Of a stretch of DNA of 64,000 nucleotides, positions 10,679 to 16,599 are shown one piece after another (the first letter of the stretch is position 1; every line of letters starts with the position of its first letter). Source of the DNA: Octadecabacter sp. B2R22 (lineage in GTDB: Bacteria; Pseudomonadota; Alphaproteobacteria; Rhodobacterales; Rhodobacteraceae); contig NZ_JAHKQJ010000008.1 of the NCBI RefSeq assembly GCF_018861045.1, forward strand, positions 56,112 through 120,111, read 5' to 3'. The notes under the pieces are model-generated. The model was not told the DNA's origin. It ran no database searches and saw nothing but the letters and a program-made list of their open reading frames with translations. Both the position numbers and the translations under genes were made by a program.

Positions 10679-11649
10679 TGGCACGTAAATCACTTCAGGA
10701 TCTAAGTGGCATTGCAAAGACGATTGCAAATTCCAGCCCTCAACCCAAAGATCGAGCCACAAAAACCACAGCACCTGCCTTGGGCGCGCTGCAAGGGTCG
10801 CTGTCTGCCATTCGCGAAATAGACCCAGCCCTCATTGACGCCTGGGGACCGGAAGACCGCCTTGACGGGTTTACAGCTGTAAACACCGAAGATGATGGTG
10901 ACGGCTTTGAAACCCTGAAATCCAGCATCAAAGACGGCGGCCAACAGGTTCCCATTTTGGTCCGCAGGGCAGGGACCGAGGGCCGGTTTGAAATCATCTA
11001 TGGCCGCAGAAGACTGCGCGTCTGCCGCGAACTCGGACTAAAAGTTCGCGCCAACGTGCAAGACCTCGACGACGCCACAGCCCTTCTCGCCAAAGGCCTT
11101 GAGAATGCCGCACGTCGCAACTTGTCGTTTTACGAGAAGGCACGGTTTGCCGCCGTCATTCAAGCAGCAGGCCATAACACCAAGACCGTCCGGCAGGTCC
11201 TCAGCTTGTCTGCGTCTGGGCTATCCCACCTGACCAAGGTTACTGATAATATTCCCGACGATGTTGGAGATCAGATTGGAGCCGCTCCAAAGTCGGGACG
11301 GCCGAAGTGGACCGCCTTGGCCGAAGCCTTCGCATCCAAAAAGGTCAATGCATCATCATCCTTCGCAATCCTGTCAAAGTTGAGCGCCGAGCTGTCATCA
11401 GACGACCGCCTCGAGCAGCTTATCAGAGAGATTACGCGGCGTGGAGCGCGTCCAAGCGAGGGCAGGGAGACAACACCGGTCCCGGGCGTCACAATCAAAT
11501 CGGGGCGCGGATCGATCGCGATGTCCATCAAGCGGGCAGGGGAGAACGCAGCATTTGCTGAATGGCTCGACCGTGAGCTCGAAGACATCATTAAGAAATC
11601 CTACCAGGAGTTTACAGCTGTAAACCCTGTGGATGACACCAGAGGCTAG
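10678..11649 (+). CDS. repB: Plasmid partitioning protein RepB (ParB-type)
   Basis: This 323-aa ParB-family protein would bind parS and stimulate RepA. The N-terminal ParB/Srx region at about 80-145 includes the motif YGRRRLRVCRELG and the stretch ENAARRNLSFYEKARF. A helix-turn-helix follows at about 150-190 (TKTVRQVLSLSASGLSHLTKV). The start overlaps the repA stop by one base. Unusually, two of the three parS palindromes lie inside this gene, near its 5' and 3' ends, where both are read as FTAVN in the same frame. The gene is followed by a 134-170 bp gap that carries the counter-transcribed RNA and repC start signals. Confidence 0.94.
   Translation: MARKSLQDLSGIAKTIANSSPQPKDRATKTTAPALGALQGSLSAIREIDPALIDAWGPEDRLDGFTAVNTEDDGDGFETLKSSIKDGGQQVPILVRRAGTEGRFEIIYGRRRLRVCRELGLKVRANVQDLDDATALLAKGLENAARRNLSFYEKARFAAVIQAAGHNTKTVRQVLSLSASGLSHLTKVTDNIPDDVGDQIGAAPKSGRPKWTALAEAFASKKVNASSSFAILSKLSAELSSDDRLEQLIREITRRGARPSEGRETTPVPGVTIKSGRGSIAMSIKRAGENAAFAEWLDRELEDIIKKSYQEFTAVNPVDDTRG
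10869..10884. promoter_or_regulatory. parS: parS palindrome inside repB (5' part)
   Basis: An exact copy of GTTTACAGCTGTAAAC lies within the repB coding sequence at about codons 64-69. The peptide read through it is FTAVN. Identity of all 16 bases to the site upstream of repA supports a real centromere site rather than a coding coincidence. Confidence 0.85.
11610..11625. promoter_or_regulatory. parS: parS palindrome inside repB (3' end)
   Basis: A third exact copy of GTTTACAGCTGTAAAC lies nine codons before the repB stop, again read as FTAVN. With the other two sites it gives spacings of about 1.55 kb and 0.74 kb across the repAB operon. Confidence 0.85.
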
Positions 11650-11671
11650 AGCAACAAAGGAGGACGTAAGC

Positions 11672-11736
11672 AAAGAGAAACCCCCGAAACCGAAGCTTCG
11701 AGGGCTGAACGTATTTCTACGCTTCTCAGATTAGAC
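11672..11736 (-). ncRNA. Probable counter-transcribed antisense RNA of the repB-repC gap
   Basis: RepABC plasmids control RepC synthesis with a small antisense RNA transcribed from the repB-repC gap. Here the minus strand carries TTGCTT (11771-11766), a 17-bp spacer and TACGAT (11748-11743), a good sigma-70-like promoter. About 35-60 bases downstream is a stem-loop (11681-11704, arms CCCCCGAA/TTCGAGGG with one mismatch) followed by a T-rich run, matching an intrinsic terminator. The predicted RNA is about 65 nt, which is the usual size. The exact ends are estimates. Confidence 0.7.
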
Positions 11737-11801
11737 ACCTGAATCGTAGCAGTCACCGAATCGCTAAGCAATAAAAAACGCTCTTGGGCGAACGGGAATT
11801 C

Positions 11802-11817
11802 TTTGCCTGCAGGCAAA
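11802..11817 (+). promoter_or_regulatory. Palindrome covering the repC ribosome binding site
   Basis: TTTGCCTGCAGGCAAA is a perfect 16-bp palindrome that ends two bases before the ATG at 11820. Its AGG (11811-11813) is the only Shine-Dalgarno-like sequence for that start. Folding would hide the ribosome binding site, consistent with the known hairpin control of repC translation in repABC plasmids. Confidence 0.55.
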
Positions 11818-11819
11818 TC

Positions 11820-12872
11820 ATGAGAACAATTCAAGGAACGGCTCCTGCTGGAGCACGCTCGTCGCGCAAAGCGACGGGGCAGGGAGGTATTGCCCAAAAC
11901 AAATGGCAACTCCTCAAGGTAATTGAAAACATCCGGGAGCCACTCGGCTTGAAAGGCACGTCCATCTCTCTCCTCAGAGCGATGATCTCCTTCCTGCGGG
12001 TGGATCAAGTCGATGCAACGCGCGACGACGGGCATATTTGCTTTGCTTCAAATGCCTCGCTGGCCAAGCGCGCTCATGTCAGTATTCAAACCGTTGAGCG
12101 CCACATTGCCAAATTGGTGTCCTTGGGCCTGCTGACGCGGAGATCGAGCGGTAATGGCAAACGCTGGGCCCGTCGAGACCGTCAGGGCAGCATTGTCCTT
12201 GCAACAGGCCTGTCACTTTTGCCACTCGCTGAACGTTACCCTGAGTTCGTGCGCATGGCGCAAGACCACCAAGACCTTAAAAACGAGCTGGGGCGTCTGA
12301 GGGACATGTGCTCAGCAGCCCTGAGCAACCTCAAAGCACGCCTCTTACCCGCAGAGTGGGACGAGGGCTTGCTCTCAAGAGCACGCAACCTGTTGAGACG
12401 TCAGCCAGACAAGCACGCTTTGAGCGTTCTTCTGGATGAAATCACTGTGGAAATCTCGAAGATAAGCTCTGCAGAACCAAATGATTTGAGGGCCACTGCC
12501 CCCGAAATTGAGGGGCATAAAGAGACTTCTAAGACTCAGTATGTTAAAGAAGAAACTTCTTTTCAAATTGAAGTAGACCAAGAGGAGATGGAGCGCGCCT
12601 ACCCAAGGCTCTGCGCGGAACTCAGGTTTGCTAAGAACCAAGAAGATTGCCGTCGCTTAATGGATGATCTAGCCGGATATCTCAACCTCGGGAACACTTG
12701 GTTCTCGATAAAGGACCTTGGTCCAGCGCTCAGTTTCATGATCCTGGGGTATCTTTTGGAACGCACTGAGACGATCAGTAATCACCGTGGCTACGCGTTC
12801 AAATTGTCCCAGGACCTTGCGAATAAGAGCCTTGATTGGCGAACTCTTCTAAAGAAACCGAGGTCAAACTAA
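11820..12872 (+). CDS. repC: Plasmid replication initiator RepC
   Basis: RepC initiates replication at an origin that in this family lies within its own gene. The N-terminal half matches RepC: KWQLLKVIENIREPLGL, a winged helix at about 35-100 (CFASNASLAKRAHVSIQTVERHIAKLVSLGLLTRR) and the ELGRLRDMCSAALSNLKARL helix. I start at the ATG at 11820 because a palindrome holding the only SD-like sequence sits directly in front; a TTG at 11784 would add 12 residues (MGEREFF...). The AT-rich stretch at about 12470-12580 inside the gene is the likely oriV. The protein (350 or 362 aa) is somewhat short for the family, and its C-terminus is unlike the RepC C-terminal remnant at 25652. Confidence 0.92.
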   Translation: MRTIQGTAPAGARSSRKATGQGGIAQNKWQLLKVIENIREPLGLKGTSISLLRAMISFLRVDQVDATRDDGHICFASNASLAKRAHVSIQTVERHIAKLVSLGLLTRRSSGNGKRWARRDRQGSIVLATGLSLLPLAERYPEFVRMAQDHQDLKNELGRLRDMCSAALSNLKARLLPAEWDEGLLSRARNLLRRQPDKHALSVLLDEITVEISKISSAEPNDLRATAPEIEGHKETSKTQYVKEETSFQIEVDQEEMERAYPRLCAELRFAKNQEDCRRLMDDLAGYLNLGNTWFSIKDLGPALSFMILGYLLERTETISNHRGYAFKLSQDLANKSLDWRTLLKKPRSN

Positions 12873-12953
12873 GAACGTTTTACGAGATCTTCTGCCCCTT
12901 GGCTTGCCTCGTTTTATTGCGTGCAGGTTGAACGGGGGTTTCAGGACTTGGAA

Positions 12954-12981
12954 GTCAGAAAAACATGACCTATTTTCTGAC
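12954..12981. promoter_or_regulatory. Inverted repeat before abiEi (candidate autoregulation operator)
   Basis: GTCAGAAAA (12954-12962) and TTTTCTGAC (12973-12981) are perfect 9-bp inverted arms with a 10-bp spacer. They end three bases before the AAGGAGA ribosome binding site of the AbiEi-like gene. AbiEi antitoxins repress their own operon by binding inverted repeats at the promoter, so this is a strong candidate operator. Confidence 0.6.
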
Positions 12982-12996
12982 ACAAGGAGAGTAAAG

Positions 12997-13593
12997 ATGA
13001 CTACGTCCAAGATTCTACAACGCATCAAAGGAAAGGGCAGGGGGGCTATTTTTGCACCATCCGATCTGCTGGACTTAGGGTCGCGCGCAAGCGTTGATCA
13101 GACTCTATCGCGTTTGGCGGGCCAGGGCGTGATCAGACGTTTAACGCGTGGCCTTTATGATTACCCAAAGATCAGCGCACGCTTTGGAGTGGTTCAACCA
13201 TCCGTCGATGATGTTGCACGTGCGATCGCCCGCAAAGACCACTATGTGCTTCTCATGTCGCAGGCCGCTGCTGCAAATCTATTCGGTTTATCTACCCAAG
13301 TGCCTTCAAGGCCCACCTACATCACAGATGGCCCGACGCGGACCCGGACAGTGGGCCGGCAAGTGATCCAGTTTCGCAATGCCTCTCGCAAAACGTTGAC
13401 TGGGGCAGGGCAGACGTCTGGAGCTGTGTTCCAAGCTTTGCGCTATGTTGGTAAGGACGGTGTGACTGATCGCGTGATCGATAAACTGGCAGGGGCGTTA
13501 TCAGACAACGATCGTGATTTGCTTGTGAAGCAAAGTCGAGATGTTCCGGCATGGATGCAGCCGGTCGTTCAACAGATCGCTGCCCATGTCTGA
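12997..13593 (+). CDS. AbiEi-family antitoxin (DUF6088-like transcriptional regulator)
   Basis: This 198-aa protein resembles the antitoxin of type IV AbiE toxin-antitoxin and abortive-infection systems. The N-terminus is a winged helix (about 18-55: FAPSDLLDLGSRASVDQTLSRL, then RRLTRGLYDYP), followed by the AbiEi core (SVDDVARAIARKD, YITDGPTRTRT, VIQFRNASRKTL). The ATG at 12997 has an AAGGAGA Shine-Dalgarno sequence seven bases upstream and sits just after a perfect inverted repeat. An in-frame start at 12904 would lie before this operator, so I reject it. The stop overlaps by eight bases an ATG that begins a short AbiEii-like remnant. With the toxin gone, the protein may persist as an orphan antitoxin or regulator. 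Confidence 0.78.
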   Translation: MTTSKILQRIKGKGRGAIFAPSDLLDLGSRASVDQTLSRLAGQGVIRRLTRGLYDYPKISARFGVVQPSVDDVARAIARKDHYVLLMSQAAAANLFGLSTQVPSRPTYITDGPTRTRTVGRQVIQFRNASRKTLTGAGQTSGAVFQALRYVGKDGVTDRVIDKLAGALSDNDRDLLVKQSRDVPAWMQPVVQQIAAHV

Positions 13594-13690
13594 ACTGAAC
13601 AGTTTTGCAAACGAGCAGCCAGTATCTCGCGCGGAGGCGTTTCAAGAAACAGTAGCGCGTTTAGGCATTCGTCCAAAGATGTTGCTTTGA
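13586..13690 (+). pseudogene. Truncated AbiEii-type toxin (nucleotidyltransferase) remnant
   Basis: An ATG at 13586 overlaps the end of the antitoxin gene, the usual arrangement for abiEii. It encodes 34 residues (MSELNSFANEQPVSR...) before a TGA at 13688. The segment AEAFQETVARLGIRP resembles the conserved start of AbiEii toxins, which normally continues into a DFWV motif and a nucleotidyltransferase domain of about 300 residues. Here the frame stops where that motif should begin, and no toxin body follows downstream. I infer deletion of the toxin; assignment from so short a segment is tentative. Confidence 0.5.
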
Positions 13691-13862
13691 CGATGGCCCT
13701 TTGTGTGAAGCCTAGACGAAACATGCAGAACAGAGGGCACAGCTTTTCAAGCTTTGAACCTGATACCGGCTGATAGATTAACGCGACTTTCTGCAGTCTA
13801 AGGTGCAGGTGACTTTCCTGCCATAAGGACGAATCCTGACGGATGGACCGCAAAAGTATTGT

Positions 13863-14075
13863 TCATTTCTCTCCGCCTTCGGTAAAACTCTGCATTGCGG
13901 AGGCAGCGATTACCATGGTTCTGGCACATTGCTCTAAGCTGTCTCTAATTGATGACAGGTCATTGATCATTTCCAACACGGGGTCCTTGGTTCCACCGGA
14001 GCCGTGGGTGAGGAGCGCTTCGATCGAACTTAGCAACTTGCGAACGTCTTGGTGAAGCGTGGCATCGTTGGTCAT
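13863..14075 (-). CDS. Small protein at the end of the mobilisation operon, unknown function
   Basis: This 70-aa protein (MTNDATLHQDVRKLLSSIEALLTHG...) has no motif I recognise. It is rich in helix formers and ends in charged residues (TEGGEK). Its ATG at 14075 overlaps the stop of the relaxase gene by four bases (ATGA-type), so it is almost certainly translated as the third gene of the mob operon. A role as a relaxosome accessory protein is possible from position only. Confidence 0.6.
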   Translation of the reverse strand: MTNDATLHQDVRKLLSSIEALLTHGSGGTKDPVLEMINDLSSIRDSLEQCARTMVIAASAMQSFTEGGEK

Positions 14076-15391
14076 GGGGTGAAATCCTCTGAGGTTGTGT
14101 TTGAATTTGGTTGGGGGGCGTGGTCGGTACCTGCGCTTGGGGTGGGTAAGCGTGACAGGGATGTCGCCAGATCGGTGAACAGGTTACGACTGTTGGCGAA
14201 ACCGTTTTCACGACACCAATCGCCGAGGGCAGTGTTGCGTCGATAGGGCCAAGTCTTTGCCTTCAGAACGCCAACGACAGCCTCTGCAGTGTCTCGCACC
14301 ATTTGGGCAATTGTCCGGCGTTCTGGTCGACCTTTTCGTAACCGTTTTATGACGTCTCCCGGGGCAGGGAGGTTCACTACCTCTGGCCCCAAAACTGTTC
14401 GGTTGTACTCAGCACATTTGGCCATGGCGCGGTACAGATTGTCCGGCGCGCGCACCAACACAGAATTGCGTAGGGCAATGGCGTCCGCAGACGGCTCGGC
14501 AGGATGTTCGGCACAAAGTGTTCCGCTCAAGATGAATGGATGTGTCTCTGGCGACTTGCGATCTCGGAAGACGATGCTGTCCGGACCGAGTAGGTCAACA
14601 ACCCAATCGAGATCGTCTAGGATTGGCTGTAAGTGCGCCAACAGTTTGGAACGGCTTGGGGCCGCTGTCCGGGAATAGGCGCGAGTGGCGTACATGATTT
14701 TGACAGGGGCGGGTTCGTTCGGGAACCGCATGTTGATGTCCGGGAATGAAGCGACCAGATCCTGATCGGGGTCGCCCAGCCAACGCTCAAGTACGGCTGC
14801 GCGCTTCATAATCCAATCAGGGCCGGACACCCGTGTTGCACGTGAGGGGTCATACGGATCTGCCCATCCGAATATCTGGTTCAATGTGCCCTGATAGTAG
14901 TCCCAGACGTTGCGCTGTACGCCAGAGGGCGGGCAGGGGTTATGAGCGCGCGGAATGTAGCCGTCGCCTTTTCGCCTGATGACCGCACGCGGTGCCAGTA
15001 CGTTGACCTCTAACCGGCCAGTATGGGTGTGCGTATTGGCGAAGAGGGGCGGGCGGCATTCGGGAACGATGCCGGCGAATGCGACATCTTCCCAGAGATC
15101 GAGTGCGACTGATATTTGCGCACGCAGCGTTTCATCCCCTGCGGCCCAGGCAACGAGGTCAATGTCATCCGGTGCGAAGGACAGAGTTGAACAGGCGTAA
15201 CTGTGTTTGGTTTCGAGTGCGTCGATAAAAGCCCGAATGATGTTGGGATCACCGCGCAGTGTTTCGGGGGCAGGATCGCGGACAATCTGTGTTGTCCGGC
15301 GACCAAGCTGCGAAGTGAAGGTTGTTGAGGTTAGGTAGTTGACCACGTGATGGGACGGCCCTGAGGAATGGGGAGACCAACCGTTTCTCAT
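14072..15391 (-). CDS. Putative plasmid relaxase (mobilisation nuclease)
   Basis: This 439-aa protein probably nicks the plasmid at oriT for conjugative mobilisation. A tyrosine in the N-terminal segment HHVVNYLTS could be the catalytic residue. The motif THTHTGRLEVNVL at about residues 120-132 resembles the metal-binding HxH motif of relaxases. Between them is RDPAPETLRGDP. The upstream gene looks like a MobC accessory protein, which supports the call. I choose the ATG at 15391, which overlaps the mobC stop as ATGA; an ATG at 15406 is five codons upstream. The gene contains six copies of the heptamer TGTCCGG/CCGGACA. The exact MOB family is uncertain. Confidence 0.62.
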   Translation of the reverse strand: MRNGWSPHSSGPSHHVVNYLTSTTFTSQLGRRTTQIVRDPAPETLRGDPNIIRAFIDALETKHSYACSTLSFAPDDIDLVAWAAGDETLRAQISVALDLWEDVAFAGIVPECRPPLFANTHTHTGRLEVNVLAPRAVIRRKGDGYIPRAHNPCPPSGVQRNVWDYYQGTLNQIFGWADPYDPSRATRVSGPDWIMKRAAVLERWLGDPDQDLVASFPDINMRFPNEPAPVKIMYATRAYSRTAAPSRSKLLAHLQPILDDLDWVVDLLGPDSIVFRDRKSPETHPFILSGTLCAEHPAEPSADAIALRNSVLVRAPDNLYRAMAKCAEYNRTVLGPEVVNLPAPGDVIKRLRKGRPERRTIAQMVRDTAEAVVGVLKAKTWPYRRNTALGDWCRENGFANSRNLFTDLATSLSRLPTPSAGTDHAPQPNSNTTSEDFTP

Positions 15392-15765
15392 GGACCAACT
15401 CCGCATTCAGGCTGGCTGTGCTCAATCGAAAGGCTAACGATTAACTGTAGGTGGCGCTCGATCCGATCAAGCTTGTCCAACGTGGTACCGCTCTCGAGGC
15501 GAACGCCCGACAGCGGTAGACAGTCGCAAATGTCGTGAAGCGTTAACAACACGGCTTTATGTGCCATGATGAGTTGAAGTTGATTTGGTCTGGCAGAACT
15601 TTCGTCCTTGTCAGCAAAAACGCAGTCTACCACATAGCGTGATTTTGAAACGTGAGCGTCGGCTGCAGCTATGCCAATGGACTTCCACTCGTTGTCGGTA
15701 AAACCGATCGGTCGGTTGCGGCGTGTCTGTGTAGTTCTAGGTTGCTTGCGCATATTTTCTCTCAT
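15388..15765 (-). CDS. MobC-like relaxosome accessory protein
   Basis: This 125-aa basic protein begins MRENMRKQPRTT and contains NRPIGFTDNEWKSIGIAAADAHVSKSRYV at about 17-45. This is the ribbon-helix-helix pattern of MobC-type proteins, which help load the relaxase at oriT. The C-terminal half (TLDKLDRIERHLQLIVSLSI) is likely a coiled coil. It is the first gene of a minus-strand operon, and its stop overlaps the relaxase ATG. A second in-frame ATG at 15753 is equally possible. Confidence 0.6.
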   Translation of the reverse strand: MRENMRKQPRTTQTRRNRPIGFTDNEWKSIGIAAADAHVSKSRYVVDCVFADKDESSARPNQLQLIMAHKAVLLTLHDICDCLPLSGVRLESGTTLDKLDRIERHLQLIVSLSIEHSQPECGVGP

Positions 15766-16188
15766 TCTGACTCCGAAGAGGTATTCTTGGTTTCTAAGAT
15801 AGGCTGATCGTTTAACCGTCAGACAATAAGACGTGGCCCATGCTGATCAGAGAAGAGGGATTGCGGAGATAGGTGTGGATTAACGGAAGGCGAAGCGCGC
15901 CTCAATCAGTCGCTAACTGATAGAAACACCTTATCCATAAGGGATTTAGACCGAGGGATAATGTTCACGATGAGTGAAGGTGCGTCCGTGAAAATGATTC
16001 AGACATTCTCGATTTGAGATCAGGGGAATCGCCTCGGGAAATAGTTTTACAAAGATTTTTTGCAATCGCCCGTGACTATGTGACTGCCACTCAGGAGCTG
16101 GCAGACTGCCCTGCTCTTCGGCGGCGACTTTCCATAACTGTTTAGCTATTCCGCACTACGAACTCGAACATGGTTTTAGAACCCCTGT
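15766..16188. other. Intergenic region upstream of the mob operon; candidate oriT
   Basis: These 423 bp lie directly upstream of the MobC-like gene, where mobilisable plasmids usually carry oriT. Two small hairpins lie side by side: ATCAGT(15905-15910)/ACTGAT(15916-15921) with a 5-bp loop, and CCTTAT(15929-15934)/ATAAGG(15937-15942) with a 2-bp loop. I do not recognise a published nic sequence. No gene is apparent here. Confidence 0.35.
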
Positions 16189-16599
16189 TTATGTCCGGTC
16201 GCCAGGAGATGCATTGGACATGTTCTCGCTTAGAATATCAAGATGCGCGCTCGCTTGTTCGTGTGTCAGACAATGTCCGTAAATCAGGCGGGACCGTTCT
16301 GACCCATCTACACTGTCCGGAATCCTACGCATGTCCGCTAATTGATACCAGTGACCGGACGAACGCGCATGCTTGCCGGTATCCGGGAGTTGCCAGACCG
16401 GACTGGTCGTCAGCCACGTGTCACCAAGGCGGGGGTGACCGGACACTTGGCCAACCAATCGCAGTAGGCCGCGCTGGTCGACAGCGATCGTGTAGTCGGT
16501 GATGAGCGGGCCGGTAACGACGTTAGGCATTGGATCGTTCAGCCATGCCCGGACGCGTCGCAGGTTGTCCGGGTTCTCAAAAAGGGAAGGATCAAACAC
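16189..16599 (-). CDS. Small protein, possibly DUF6634-like, unknown function
   Basis: The protein (about 136 aa) probably starts at a GTG at 16599 that overlaps the stop of the upstream protease gene by eight bases (GTGTTTGA). It reads MFDPSLFENPDNLRRV..., then GPLITDYTIAVDQRGLLRLVGQVSGHPRLGD and TSPVWQLP...HWYQLADM. This order recalls DUF6634 proteins, which are common on Rhodobacterales plasmids and have no known function; the assignment is from memory of the pattern. An in-frame extension to 16797 exists but would overlap 200 bp of the protease gene, so I reject it. Confidence 0.5.
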   Translation of the reverse strand: MFDPSLFENPDNLRRVRAWLNDPMPNVVTGPLITDYTIAVDQRGLLRLVGQVSGHPRLGDTWLTTSPVWQLPDTGKHARSSGHWYQLADMRRIPDSVDGSERSRLIYGHCLTHEQASAHLDILSENMSNASPGDRT

